In this document: piece by piece, positions 8,825-17,862 of the stretch
Layout: each line of letters opens with the position of its first letter
Numbering within the stretch: the first letter of the stretch is position 1
Source of the DNA: Thermococcus paralvinellae
Lineage (GTDB): Archaea > Methanobacteriota_B > Thermococci > Thermococcales > Thermococcaceae
Direction: 5' to 3'
Assembly (NCBI RefSeq): GCF_000517445.1
Contig: NZ_CP006965.1
Location: 1,774,681 to 1,838,680, forward strand
Length of the DNA stretch: 64,000 nt
Program-made: the position numbers and the translations under genes
The notes under the pieces: model-generated
The model's input: the letters and a program-made list of their open reading frames with translations, nothing else
Told to the model about the DNA's origin: nothing
Database searches by the model: none

Positions 8825-9248
8825 TAAGGCACTATTTCTTGCAGCCCCATTTGCTTTAATGGCGTTTTTAGCTGGTTCTTATTTGGTAAGATGGTTGGGT
8901 GTTATGATAGCGGGAGTTATTCTAATTGTGGTTCTCTTTGGTTTGGAAATTCAAAGTGATTACGTTCCGAGAAGAAAGCGAAACTTGATTTCCGGAAAGA
9001 ATGAGCTTGAGAGATTGACCTCTGTTGTAAAGCGAGCTAGAAAAGGCAAGATGGCAAGAGAAATTATTGCTGAGGAAATTAGGGGAATTTACGCTCTTCT
9101 CTCTGATGAATATACATATTTTGATCTTAAATCAAATCCTAATGAGGCGCTAAGGCTTCTCTACTCTGAAGGGGACTTTTATGAAAATCTGAAAAAAGCT
9201 CTAGAAATCGTGGAGGCGGATTTGAATGAAGATAGAAGAGGTGCATGA
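8814..9248 (+). CDS. Small membrane protein of the MoxR/DUF58 operon
   Basis: About 144 residues with two adjacent hydrophobic helices at the N-terminus ([15 protein letters not shown] and [15 protein letters not shown]) and a soluble, helical C-terminal domain. ATG at 8814 is preferred over the GTG/ATG at 8805/8808 because GGGTGA at 8803-8808 is correctly spaced to it. It overlaps the genes on both sides, so translation is probably coupled. No known family; the position between DUF4129 and MoxR genes suggests it belongs to the same membrane complex. Confidence 0.75.
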   Translation: MRVSKALFLAAPFALMAFLAGSYLVRWLGVMIAGVILIVVLFGLEIQSDYVPRRKRNLISGKNELERLTSVVKRARKGKMAREIIAEEIRGIYALLSDEYTYFDLKSNPNEALRLLYSEGDFYENLKKALEIVEADLNEDRRGA

Positions 9249-10179
9249 AAAGGGAAAAAGGATATTAAATGAAGCTGGAAAAGCGATAGTTGGCAAAGAG
9301 GAAGTTCTTAAGCTCATATTAACAACAATCCTTGCAGATGGGCATATTTTGATTGAAGACTTGCCAGGATTGGCAAAAACACTTATGGCAAAGAGCTTTG
9401 CAACAGCCTTGGGAGTTAAGTTCAGAAGAGTTCAGTTTACACCTGATTTATTACCCTCAGACATTTTGGGTGTAAGTGTCTTCAACCAGAAAACATTGGA
9501 ATTTGAATTCAGGAAGGGTCCAATTTTCACAAACATATTATTGGCCGATGAGATTAATAGAGCTCCACCAAAGACTCAATCCGCACTATTGGAGGCAATG
9601 CAGGAGAGACAGGTGACGATTGAGGGTAAAACGTACTATCTGGAGAGGCCTTTTATTGTTATTGCAACCCAAAACCCAATAGAGCAGGAAGGAACTTATC
9701 CATTACCGGAGGCTCAGCTCGACCGTTTCCTTGTTAGGCTTAGAGTTGGCTATCCAACCAAGCAGGAAGAAATTGAGATCCTCAAGAGGAGAATTGAGAG
9801 AAAGAAGGAGGAAGTTGACATAAATCCAATAGTTACTCCAGAAGATGTCGTTAAAATGCAGAGAGCTGTTGAAGATGTCTACGTTAGCGATGCAATTTTG
9901 GAATACATAACCGACATTGTCAAAGCCACAAGGGAAAGCAAGAGAGAGATTGATATTGGAGCTTCTCCGAGAGGAAGCTTAGCTTTACTTAAGCTATCAA
10001 GAGCGTATGCTGCTTTGGAAGGCAGAGACTACGTCATTCCAGATGATGTTAAGAAAGTTGCAGTGCCTGCTTTAAGTCATCGTTTGATACTAAAGAGAGA
10101 GCTCTGGTATACGAGAGTCAGCCAGGAGAGCGTCATGGAGAGGATTTTGGAGAAAGTCCCTGTTCCGAAGTTTGAGTAA
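9226..10179 (+). CDS. MoxR-family AAA+ ATPase
   Basis: Cytoplasmic AAA+ chaperone-like ATPase of 317 residues, the usual MoxR length. Seen are the MoxR form of Walker A (EDLPGLAKT, residues ~44-52), Walker B and following region ([23 protein letters not shown]), and sensor 1 ([23 protein letters not shown]), all typical. MoxR proteins with DUF58 partners are thought to help mature or insert metal- or vWA-containing complexes; the target here is not known. The gene overlaps its upstream neighbour by 23 bases, and the DUF58 gene starts 12 bases after it. Confidence 0.95.
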   Translation: MKIEEVHEKGKRILNEAGKAIVGKEEVLKLILTTILADGHILIEDLPGLAKTLMAKSFATALGVKFRRVQFTPDLLPSDILGVSVFNQKTLEFEFRKGPIFTNILLADEINRAPPKTQSALLEAMQERQVTIEGKTYYLERPFIVIATQNPIEQEGTYPLPEAQLDRFLVRLRVGYPTKQEEIEILKRRIERKKEEVDINPIVTPEDVVKMQRAVEDVYVSDAILEYITDIVKATRESKREIDIGASPRGSLALLKLSRAYAALEGRDYVIPDDVKKVAVPALSHRLILKRELWYTRVSQESVMERILEKVPVPKFE

Positions 10180-10190
10180 AGGGGATTCCT

Positions 10191-11429
10191 ATGGAAAAGA
10201 AGTTCCAGCCTACAGGAAAGGCAGAGCAGCTGTTGCTTGCCTTGTGGCTTTCAGTAATGGTAGCTTTCTTCATGCTACGCTGGGATATGATTTACCTTAC
10301 ACTACCCATCCTATGGCTTTTCTTTGTTGCAATAACTTTCTTCAAGCCAAGACTTGACGTAGAAATCCAGAGGGTTTTACCTCACGACAGAATTCTTGAA
10401 GGGACTGAAGTGGAGATAAAGCTGAAGATTAAGGCAAATGAGAGGATACCAAGCTTAAAAATTATTGACGATCTTCCAAAGGGTCTTGAACTTATTGGGG
10501 ACAGAAATGAGTTTTTGCTGTCCTTTACAAGAGGTGAAGAAAAAGAAGTTTCTTACAAAGTCAAAGTCAAACGCGGCATTCATGAGTTCAATTTTGTTAA
10601 ACTCAGCTATCAAGACCCATTTGGCTTTTTCAAGATAGAGAAAACAATTGATTTGTATGATGAGCTTATCGGAGTTCCCACAATTGAAGACGTTGTAACA
10701 CCTTATTCAACTAAGGGCACAAAGGTTACAGTTGGACCTCTACCTTCTCCGAGAGTAGGTGAGGGAGTTGAGTTTCACGCGATCAGAGAATATCAGCCCG
10801 GTGATCCATTAAAGATAATCAACTGGAAAGCGACTGCAAAGACTGGAAAAATAATGAGCAACGAGTATGAAAGCGAGAGAAAAGTTGATGTAATCCTAAT
10901 CGTTGATGCAACATATAAAGGCGAGAGCATCTTTGATAATCTAATAAGAGCTACTGCATCATTTATGCTGGACTGCCTCAACAACGGAACGAGCTTTGGG
11001 CTTTTGCTAGCTGAAGATGTCCCCTTATGGATTAGAGTAGATTACGGAAAGAGGCACTTCTTCAAATGCATTGATTTCTTAAGCATAGCAAAGCCAGATA
11101 AGAACAACATGATAGCCTACCAAGTTGAGCATTTGGTTAGGAGTAGGTTTCCAGCGAGGGCACAGATACTTTACTTCTCACCACTTATAACTGAAGAAGG
11201 AAGGGAAGCTTTGAGAGTGTTATACCGCTATGGTTACAAGGTTGTAGTCATAAGCCCAAACCCTTACTCGGTAGTTAAACCCAAGAGCGAGGAGGAAGCT
11301 TTAGCTCTAAAGATACTTCAGCTCAAGAGAAAAGCCTATTTAAGGAAGCTTGCTGCATATGGGATAATAATAGATTGGGATATTAACAAACCCCTTAAAA
11401 CAGCGGTAGCGGAGGTAGTTAAGATATGA
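10191..11429 (+). CDS. DUF58-domain (vWA-like) protein
   Basis: The 412-residue product has one or two N-terminal membrane helices (residues ~12-50), a beta-rich CARDB-like middle region, and a DUF58 domain with the signature VGEGVEFHAIREYQPGDP followed by INWKATAKTG near residues 185-220. A von Willebrand A-like fold follows (VDVILIVDATYKG). DUF58 proteins are obligate genomic partners of MoxR ATPases. ATG at 10191 is four bases downstream of a GGGGATTCCT stretch. It overlaps the next gene by four bases. Confidence 0.93.
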   Translation: MEKKFQPTGKAEQLLLALWLSVMVAFFMLRWDMIYLTLPILWLFFVAITFFKPRLDVEIQRVLPHDRILEGTEVEIKLKIKANERIPSLKIIDDLPKGLELIGDRNEFLLSFTRGEEKEVSYKVKVKRGIHEFNFVKLSYQDPFGFFKIEKTIDLYDELIGVPTIEDVVTPYSTKGTKVTVGPLPSPRVGEGVEFHAIREYQPGDPLKIINWKATAKTGKIMSNEYESERKVDVILIVDATYKGESIFDNLIRATASFMLDCLNNGTSFGLLLAEDVPLWIRVDYGKRHFFKCIDFLSIAKPDKNNMIAYQVEHLVRSRFPARAQILYFSPLITEEGREALRVLYRYGYKVVVISPNPYSVVKPKSEEEALALKILQLKRKAYLRKLAAYGIIIDWDINKPLKTAVAEVVKI

Positions 11430-11845
11430 AAAAGCCGAGGATAAGATTTTCGCCGATACCTTTAATCATTTTAGCATTCCTCTTGCTCAGCTACCCCAAG
11501 CTTCTGCCCGTTTTAGTCTTGGCTTTACCAGCGTTTTTATCGTACTTTCTTGGAATGTTCTTTTTGGTGGCTTTCATAATTTTGCTCCTTTACTATAAAA
11601 TTGGGGATATATTTGGTGTCCTTTTAGTTGCTCTAGCTCTGCTCTTTGTGGAATCTGCATACTTGGATAGGGAAAAAGCTCCGAAAGAGCATTATTTAAT
11701 TTTGACGGTTTCAGTCCTCTTAGCCCTGCCGACTTATTTGTTCATCAGAACTCTGGCAGTAGCAATGCCCCGTTTTGAAGTTACGGCGATAGCGATGCTG
11801 ATACTCCTTACCCTCTATGCCTTTTCGAAAGTTGTGACTGATTAG
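11426..11845 (+). CDS. Four-helix membrane protein ending the MoxR/DUF58 operon
   Basis: A 139-residue, highly hydrophobic protein with about four to five transmembrane helices and almost no soluble part. It starts with the ATGA overlap typical of coupled genes. It is not recognised as a named family. Together with the DUF4129 and small membrane proteins it would make up the membrane side of the MoxR/DUF58 system. Its stop overlaps the 3' end of the convergent PfkB kinase gene by four bases. Confidence 0.75.
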   Translation: MKKPRIRFSPIPLIILAFLLLSYPKLLPVLVLALPAFLSYFLGMFFLVAFIILLLYYKIGDIFGVLLVALALLFVESAYLDREKAPKEHYLILTVSVLLALPTYLFIRTLAVAMPRFEVTAIAMLILLTLYAFSKVVTD

Positions 11846-12672
11846 ATGCTCCAGCTCCCCTTTTTCTTCAGCACTTCCCTTGCTCTAAAGAGACCTTGGG
11901 CAACACATTCTTCCAAGGACTTTCTTTTTGAATAATACGCTAAAAATCCACCAGCAAAGGCATCGCCTGCTCCAGTTGGGTCAACGATTTTGTCTATGGG
12001 CAGAGCTTTGAATTCTGCAAACTTCTCTCCATCATAGACGAGAATTCCCTTTTCTCCTCTTGTTATCACAACGATTTTAGCTCCCCATTCATGAAGAACT
12101 TCCGCTGCTTCTTTGATGTCCTCTGTTTTTGTTATCACTCTTGCTTCTCTTTCGTTTGGGAAAATTATCTCTGCATTTTCCACTATCTTTTTTAAAAGCT
12201 CAGTTTTTGTTTTATAGTCCCCCATATATGTTGGATTAAAATCGAGGCTTATTCTCTTGCCCTTTAGGCGTTTAACTAATTTTAGCTGCTCTTCTGGTGG
12301 AATTGGTGCTATGTGGAAAACCTCGGCACTCATGTATTCCTCCGGAATTTCAATTTCACCCATCCTTTGAGCAACGCCCATATCAACGGGAGCGTCAACA
12401 CTTCCATCCTCATGATATATCATGTAAATGTGAATTGTCCTCCCTTCGAGGATGTGAACTCCTCTAATATCCAAAATTTCGCTCAGCTTTTTTAACCACT
12501 CTTCTGGAAAATCCCTGCCGACCTTAGTAACCAATCCAACTTTTGCGCCGCTTAGGGCTGCTGAGGTTGCAACGGCAGCGGCAGCTCCTCCCGGTTGCAG
12601 AATCTCTTCTCTTTTGGGGAACCTGATATGGTCTATTGAAACATGGCCAATGACTACCAAATCTAACTCCAT
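11842..12672 (-). CDS. PfkB-family (ribokinase-like) sugar or nucleoside kinase
   Basis: ATP-dependent kinase of 276 residues. Seen are the N-terminal PfkB signature with the glycine pair (QPGGAAAAVATSAALSG, residues ~27-43) and the C-terminal signature DPTGAGDAFAGGFLAYY holding the catalytic Asp (residues ~228-244). The short length and the NEREA segment fit small archaeal members such as nucleoside kinase or myo-inositol 3-kinase; the substrate cannot be told from sequence alone. The gene has its own short upstream region facing the carboxypeptidase gene. Confidence 0.88.
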   Translation of the reverse strand: MELDLVVIGHVSIDHIRFPKREEILQPGGAAAAVATSAALSGAKVGLVTKVGRDFPEEWLKKLSEILDIRGVHILEGRTIHIYMIYHEDGSVDAPVDMGVAQRMGEIEIPEEYMSAEVFHIAPIPPEEQLKLVKRLKGKRISLDFNPTYMGDYKTKTELLKKIVENAEIIFPNEREARVITKTEDIKEAAEVLHEWGAKIVVITRGEKGILVYDGEKFAEFKALPIDKIVDPTGAGDAFAGGFLAYYSKRKSLEECVAQGLFRAREVLKKKGSWSI

Positions 12673-12822
12673 ATCGCCCTCCCCTAACTTGACAGATTGC
12701 TTTATTTATCTTTTGGCTGTTGAGTAATCCTTTTCTACTCCTCTTATTCCGTTTAGATGAACATCGAAAAGATTTAAAAGGCTGAAAAAGAATCTTAAAA
12801 CAAAGCTTAATGGGTGATTAAA

Positions 12823-14319
12823 ATGGAAGAAGTCTTCCAAAACGAGATTATAAAACAAATTTTGCTGAAATACAGGACGATATGGGCAATTGGACACGCT
12901 CAAAGTGTTCTTGGTTGGGATATGGAGGTAAACATGCCAAAAGAGGGTATAACTGAGAGGAGTGTTGCTCAAGGAGAACTTTCAGTGTTGAGTCAGAAGC
13001 TAATTTTGGATAAAAAATTTGTTGAACTCGTTGAGAAAGCAGACGGAGAAGACCTTAACGATTATGAAAGAGGTGTTGTGAGGGTTCTTAAGCGCTCAAT
13101 TAAGATAGCAAAGGCCTTTCCTCCAGAATTTGTTAGAGAGATAAGTGAAGTTAGGAGCAAAGCAACGATGGCATGGACAGAAGCAAAGCAAAAGAACGAT
13201 TTCAAACTCTTTGAGCCTTATCTTGACAAAATCATAGAACTTTCAAGGAAAGCTGCTGACTACCTTGGCTATGATGAGTATCCATACGATGCTTTACTCG
13301 ACCTGTACGAAGAAGGATTGAGGATCAGGGACTTAGACCCAATATTTGAGAAACTCGAAAAAGAGCTCAAGCCTATTCTTGATAGAATTCTTGAGGAAGG
13401 GAAATTCCCAAAAGAACATCCACTTGAAAAAGAGAAGTACGATATTGAAGCGATGAAAAAGGTAAATCTCGAGATACTCAAGCTTTTTGGCTATCCTCTA
13501 GGGACAAGAGGCCGCTTAGATGTTTCGCCCCATCCATTTACAACAGAATTTGGAATAAAAGATGTTAGAATAACAACGAGATATGAGGGTTTTGACTTTA
13601 AGAGAACTCTATTGGCAGTAGTCCATGAATTTGGACATGCCCTCTATGAACTTCAGCAGGATGAAAGGTTCATGTTCTCTCCAATAGCGGGTGGGGTTTC
13701 ACTTGGAATCCACGAGAGCCAGAGCAGATTCTGGGAAAACATCATCGGCCGCTCAAGAGAATTTGCAGAGTTAATTTATCCACTTCTCAGGGATAATCTT
13801 CCGTTTATCTCAAACTATACTCCAGAAGATCTCTATTATTACTTCAACACTGTTAGACCAGATTTCATTAGAGTTGAGGCTGATGAAGTAACTTACAACA
13901 TGCACATCCTCTTGAGATACAAGCTTGAAAAGCTCATGATAAACGAAGGTTTAAATGCGAGTGAAGTTGCAGAACTTTGGAACGATGAGATGGAGCGCTT
14001 GTTGGGAATTAGACCAAAAACCTACAACGAGGGAGTTCTTCAGGATATACACTGGGCTCATGCAACAATTGGCTACTTCCCAACATACACATTGGGAACA
14101 CTTCTGGCAACCCAGATTAGGGCATACATCACTAAGGACATTCCAGACTTCTATGAGAAAGTTCAGAGAGGGGAATTCGAACCAATAAAAGAATGGTTGA
14201 GGGAAAAAGTGCACAAGTATGGCTCAGTATACCCACCAAAAGAATTGTTAGAGAGAAGCTTTGGAGAGGGCGTAAATCCAGAATACTTCATTGAGTATTC
14301 GAAGGAGAAGTATCTTTAA
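12823..14319 (+). CDS. Thermostable carboxypeptidase, peptidase family M32
   Basis: Metallocarboxypeptidase that releases amino acids from peptide C-termini, active in the cytoplasm. The product has 498 residues, matching the ~500-residue Pyrococcus and Thermus enzymes. The zinc site HEFGH is at residues 268-272, with the downstream HESQSRFWEN segment that supplies the third ligand and active-site residues, and the M32 stretch RPDFIRVEADEVTYNMHI. ATG at 12823 is chosen because GGGTGA lies seven bases upstream; a GTG nine bases earlier overlaps that site. It stands alone between promoters. Confidence 0.95.
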   Translation: MEEVFQNEIIKQILLKYRTIWAIGHAQSVLGWDMEVNMPKEGITERSVAQGELSVLSQKLILDKKFVELVEKADGEDLNDYERGVVRVLKRSIKIAKAFPPEFVREISEVRSKATMAWTEAKQKNDFKLFEPYLDKIIELSRKAADYLGYDEYPYDALLDLYEEGLRIRDLDPIFEKLEKELKPILDRILEEGKFPKEHPLEKEKYDIEAMKKVNLEILKLFGYPLGTRGRLDVSPHPFTTEFGIKDVRITTRYEGFDFKRTLLAVVHEFGHALYELQQDERFMFSPIAGGVSLGIHESQSRFWENIIGRSREFAELIYPLLRDNLPFISNYTPEDLYYYFNTVRPDFIRVEADEVTYNMHILLRYKLEKLMINEGLNASEVAELWNDEMERLLGIRPKTYNEGVLQDIHWAHATIGYFPTYTLGTLLATQIRAYITKDIPDFYEKVQRGEFEPIKEWLREKVHKYGSVYPPKELLERSFGEGVNPEYFIEYSKEKYL

Positions 14320-14497
14320 CTCTTTTCTTCTATTCTAAAATTGTTAACCTTAAGAGCATCTCTTGTGGTTTGTGCATAGTGTTTAAGTTCTTTAGTTAGG
14401 ATAGTATATTGCAGAGTTTAACACATAACAAAAGCTGATTCAGAGGAGAGACGGAGAACACCCCAAAAATACTTCCAAGCTAATTAAACCTTGTAAG

Positions 14498-15445
14498 TTA
14501 GTCATCTCCCTGAAGGGTTCGTTGTTTTTGTTTTGGCTTGAGATTATAGCTGATTATCTGTACCTCTTTTAGAGGGATGTAATCCTCAATTGGGATGTAT
14601 AATACCAAGAGTTCAATAGAATCGAGCGAGCTTAGCCTTCTCATAAGCACTCTTTGGTTCTTGGTAAGAGTGGCTTCTCTCCCGACTTTTCCACTCTTAA
14701 CTTCCACAAGAATGATTCTCTCGATTTTTAGAACTGGTAATTCGAAACTTTTTTCCTTCATTTCTTCAGAGATAACATTCAGTCTTTGCTTTCCTACATT
14801 GTTAGCAGTTAAAATCACGTAATCTGGCTTATACCCTATGTTCTCTAACACTTTACGCAACATTACAAGCTTTTCAACTTCATCCAAAGACATAAAGCAG
14901 GCTATTGACAAATATCTTACCAAATGGGCCATCCTTTCTTGAAACTCATCACGAGTGCCACCAAGAAAATTAATGCTACTCACTACGTTCAGACTTTCAT
15001 CCATTATATGGATATAACTATCAAAATGATTTTCCTTCCACTCTGTCCATTTAACTTCAATAAGTACTCGATTGAAATTTGGGAGTAAGACTAAGCGTTT
15101 TAGCATGCCTCCAGCGGTACTTAGCTTCTTTAACAGTTCGGGAGGGTAGCTCGATGGGCCTTTATGACGATATTCATAATGGGATGAAAATTCCGGATAC
15201 TCGAGCAAATATTTATCTACAGACTTTCCTCCTTTATAATCTCGATATCTTCCTCTGATATAATTAGGCGTAAAAACTCGGATATAATCATAATGCTTCT
15301 CAAAATCAGGAATTACTCTATAACTTAAGTAAGCTTCCGCAATTTTTTCTGCAAATTGTCCCTTTAAGTTATTCGCTACGCTTAGGGGAATCTCAAAGAC
15401 TTCCTCGCTGGTTTTGTTTCTCTCTATGTGCAATGGAAATTTCAT
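14498..15445 (-). CDS. Putative PD-(D/E)XK nuclease-like protein, orphan
   Basis: A 315-residue soluble protein not assigned to a named family. Two segments resemble nuclease cores: RVLIEVKWTEWKENHFDSY near residues 125-143, and in the C-terminal third PDYVILTANNVGKQR followed by IILVEVKSGKVGREATLTKNQRVL around residues 245-268. The latter, with Asp, Glu-Val-Lys and a following Lys-Asn-Gln, is the typical PD-(D/E)XK layout. ATG at 15445 follows GGTGGG. It lies in a patch with loose gene spacing and a decayed gene next to it, which suggests accessory DNA, perhaps a defence or repair protein. Function is inferred only from the motif. Confidence 0.55.
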   Translation of the reverse strand: MKFPLHIERNKTSEEVFEIPLSVANNLKGQFAEKIAEAYLSYRVIPDFEKHYDYIRVFTPNYIRGRYRDYKGGKSVDKYLLEYPEFSSHYEYRHKGPSSYPPELLKKLSTAGGMLKRLVLLPNFNRVLIEVKWTEWKENHFDSYIHIMDESLNVVSSINFLGGTRDEFQERMAHLVRYLSIACFMSLDEVEKLVMLRKVLENIGYKPDYVILTANNVGKQRLNVISEEMKEKSFELPVLKIERIILVEVKSGKVGREATLTKNQRVLMRRLSSLDSIELLVLYIPIEDYIPLKEVQIISYNLKPKQKQRTLQGDD

Positions 15446-15521
15446 TTGGGCCCACCTAAAAGATTAAGTTTCCAAAATACTTAACTCTTGCTGGAATAAC
15501 CTAAAACATTGGTGAGAAATT

Positions 15522-15657
15522 ATGCGTCTCTGGTTTCTGCATCCGAAAAGGGAATCTTAAAAGATATAAAGAACCCAGAGCCTTGAGATTGGAGGAGAGA
15601 GGTAAACCCAGTCTTCTATGTGGTATCAGGTGCCAAGGGAGAATAAGAAAAAGGGTA
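15522..15657 (+). pseudogene. Remnant of a pyrimidine-dimer DNA glycosylase (Pyr_excise-like) gene
   Basis: A start region with GGTGA at 15511 and ATG at 15522 encodes MRLWFLHPKRES and then a stop; MRLW-LHP-K is the N-terminal signature of bacterial and archaeal pyrimidine-dimer glycosylase-like proteins. About 40 bases on, another frame reads KDIKNPEP-stop-DWRREVNPVFYVVSGAKGE-stop-EKG-stop, which matches the family's C-terminal theme (HPxFxVVxG...WE). The middle is deleted and at least two in-frame stops are present, so the gene is dead. Alignment is from memory of the family. Confidence 0.6.
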
Positions 15658-15659
15658 GT

Positions 15660-15986
15660 TTACTCTAGCGGCTCCACCTCTATCGCAACAACGCCCCATT
15701 TTTTCTCTTCTTCTTCGCTGTAAAACTGTCTGTAAATTTTAACTCCTTCCTCTATGCTTTTAATCCCTGGTAAAACGTTCTCCAAGCCTTCTTTTTTGAG
15801 CATTTCTTTAAAGGAAGGGTAAACCCTAATGTCCTTAACTTTGACTTTAAGCTTTCCCTCGAAGATTATGATGTCTCCTGGCTTAATTTGTCTGCGCTTT
15901 TCGTCATATAACCTTCCCTCTATCCTTTTCTTTCCTTCAGCAATTAGTTTGAGGTACTCTTCTTGGAGCCCCATTTCCCATTCCAT
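15660..15986 (-). CDS. ASCH-domain protein
   Basis: A 108-residue single-domain protein with the ASCH fold, related to PUA-type RNA-binding domains. Seen are the N-terminal helix and strand EEYLKLIAEGKKRIEGRLYDEKRRQIKPGDIIIF (shown here as EGKKRIEGRL and KPGDIIIF) and the closing strand WGVVAIEVE. ASCH proteins are proposed to bind RNA or act on modified nucleosides; some are amidohydrolases or ribonucleases. The gene is 11 bases downstream of the flavoprotein gene on the same strand and may share its transcript. Confidence 0.85.
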   Translation of the reverse strand: MEWEMGLQEEYLKLIAEGKKRIEGRLYDEKRRQIKPGDIIIFEGKLKVKVKDIRVYPSFKEMLKKEGLENVLPGIKSIEEGVKIYRQFYSEEEEKKWGVVAIEVEPLE

Positions 15987-15997
15987 GAAATCACCTC

Positions 15998-17113
15998 TCA
16001 GAGTATATATCGTATTACCATAGGCGTAACTTTCAATGCTCTAGCTAAAAGCTTTGGATGCTTGATTAATGCTTTTATTGTCTTTGCATGCTCATCAAAT
16101 TCTGCCGTGTTTTCAATAACCTCTATTGCCTCCCTACTTGATAGAAGCTCGAAGAGCTTTTCAACCTGCTCTTGGCTGAGATTCTTGAAGAGTCTTCTCA
16201 CTTTCAATCCAAAGGAGATCTCACGTTTTATCTCCTTACAGAGTCTTTCATACTCCCAAGGCTTCCTATTAATGATGGAATATGCTAGAGCATACGCACA
16301 GTACATTCCGTATGCGATTCCTCCAGCGGTTAAAGGCTTAATTTGGAGTGCAGCATCTCCCACCAATGCAACGTTCCCTTTAATCCATGGCTTTCTAACG
16401 CCTAATGCAACATTTCCAGCCTTAAACTCTATAATATTAGTTTCTTTTAACATCCTGATCTTTATAAAGTTGAAGAGAGTGTCTGGCCTTCCAAAGGTTC
16501 CAACTCTTGCTAGGCTTTCATTTATTGGGGCAACCCAGAAGAAAAAGTCTTTATTGAGTTCTTTATTTATCCAAAGCTCAACAAAGTCTGGTTTTTCAAA
16601 TTCTCCAACGATCTCAACTTCATAACCACTTAAGAATTCTGCATTAGTTTTTGCACCAATTTCTTGGGCTACTTTGCTATTTACACCATCCGCTCCAATG
16701 TAAAAGTAAGCACTTATCTCAAATCTATTATTAAACCTCTGAAGAACGGCTTTCCCATTTTTGAAGCCCAGAAATCTTGTATTCATGTAGTACTCAGCTC
16801 CTCTCTTCACTGCCATCTCTGCTAAGCTTTTTTCAAGAATCTTTCTACCAACCATGTACGCTTGAGGTTCTTTTCTTTTAATCTCAAAACTCTGTATCTT
16901 CGAGTAGAAAACTGCTCCTCTCAGCTTGTTGATTATGGCCTTTTTTGGAAGTTTTAACTCCTCATAACTTCTTGCCCCAATAATTCCAGTGCATGCCTTT
17001 CCACCAAAAGAGCTCTTTGCCTCAATTACAGCCACTTTGTAATGTCTCGCAAGCAAAGTTGCTAAATAATTGCCAACTGGACCTCCACCAATGATTGCAA
17101 TATCGTATTTCAT
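15998..17113 (-). CDS. Geranylgeranyl-reductase-family FAD-dependent oxidoreductase
   Basis: Flavoprotein of 371 residues in the family that saturates isoprenoid chains of archaeal lipids. The N-terminal dinucleotide fold is clear (AIIGGGPVGNYLATLLARH), followed by GGKACTGIIG, which carries the Cys found in this family, and the second FAD motif GNVALVGDAALQIKPLTAGGI near residues 265-285. The protein is slightly shorter than archaeal geranylgeranyl reductases (~390-400), so it may be a paralogue with another substrate. It has its own promoter region facing the pcp gene. Confidence 0.85.
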   Translation of the reverse strand: MKYDIAIIGGGPVGNYLATLLARHYKVAVIEAKSSFGGKACTGIIGARSYEELKLPKKAIINKLRGAVFYSKIQSFEIKRKEPQAYMVGRKILEKSLAEMAVKRGAEYYMNTRFLGFKNGKAVLQRFNNRFEISAYFYIGADGVNSKVAQEIGAKTNAEFLSGYEVEIVGEFEKPDFVELWINKELNKDFFFWVAPINESLARVGTFGRPDTLFNFIKIRMLKETNIIEFKAGNVALGVRKPWIKGNVALVGDAALQIKPLTAGGIAYGMYCAYALAYSIINRKPWEYERLCKEIKREISFGLKVRRLFKNLSQEQVEKLFELLSSREAIEVIENTAEFDEHAKTIKALIKHPKLLARALKVTPMVIRYIL

Positions 17114-17176
17114 CTCTCTCCCTCAACTTAGATGGGCTTTTAAACCCTATAAAGTTTAGCTTTAGTAGGTGATAAC

Positions 17177-17776
17177 ATGAAGGTTCTAGTCACTGGCTTT
17201 GAGCCATTTGGGGGAGAAAAGGTAAATCCCTCATGGGAAGCTGTCAAAATGCTTCCGGATGTGATAGGGAATGCTGAAATTGTCAAATATCAGCTCCCAG
17301 TCAGCTTCAAAAAAGTTAGGGAGCTTTTGCCGGATATCATCTCAAAGGAGAAGCCAGAGGTTATAATATTAACAGGCCAAGCCGGAGGAAGAGTAAACAT
17401 AACAGTTGAGCGGGTTGCAATAAATGTCATGGATTCAACGAAAGAGGACAACGACGGATATAAACCAGAAGATGAGCCAATCTTTGAAGATGCTCCAGTA
17501 GCTTACTTCTCAACTTTGCCGATAAAACGAATTATAAAAGCTTTAAGGGAAAATAGAATACCAGCAATGGTCTCAAATACTGCCGGAACTTATGTGTGCA
17601 ACACTGCAATGTTTACCGCTCTACACTACGTTGCTATAAATAAGCTAAATGCCAAAGCGGGGTTTATTCATGTTCCCTACATTCCAGAGCAAGTGTTGGA
17701 GAAAAATGCTCCATCAATGCCATTAGAAATGATAAAGAGAGCAATAGAAATTGCTATTATGGAAAGTATCGGTTAA
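17177..17776 (+). CDS. pcp: Pyrrolidone-carboxylate peptidase (pyroglutamyl peptidase I)
   Basis: Cytoplasmic cysteine peptidase (family C15) that removes N-terminal pyroglutamate. The 199-residue length is normal. The catalytic triad is complete: Glu79 in NITVERVAIN, Cys141 in NTAGTYVCNTAMF and His165 in GFIHVPYIPEQ. ATG at 17177 follows AGGTGAT. It is monocistronic and divergent from the flavoprotein gene. Confidence 0.97.
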   Translation: MKVLVTGFEPFGGEKVNPSWEAVKMLPDVIGNAEIVKYQLPVSFKKVRELLPDIISKEKPEVIILTGQAGGRVNITVERVAINVMDSTKEDNDGYKPEDEPIFEDAPVAYFSTLPIKRIIKALRENRIPAMVSNTAGTYVCNTAMFTALHYVAINKLNAKAGFIHVPYIPEQVLEKNAPSMPLEMIKRAIEIAIMESIG

Positions 17777-17862
17777 TCTTTCTTTTCATTTTTAGGCAAT
17801 GTTTTTAAGATGTATTCCTAACTATCACTCAAGGCGAGACTATAAAACCTTGTGAGAAGGTG

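Noticed and set aside
10172-10357. Plus-strand 61-codon frame between moxR and DUF58 genes
   Set aside because: It overlaps the DUF58 gene in another frame and shows no motif.
13955-14214. Frames on both strands within the carboxypeptidase gene
   Set aside because: Both are shadows of the conserved M32 C-terminal region and show no independent start signals.
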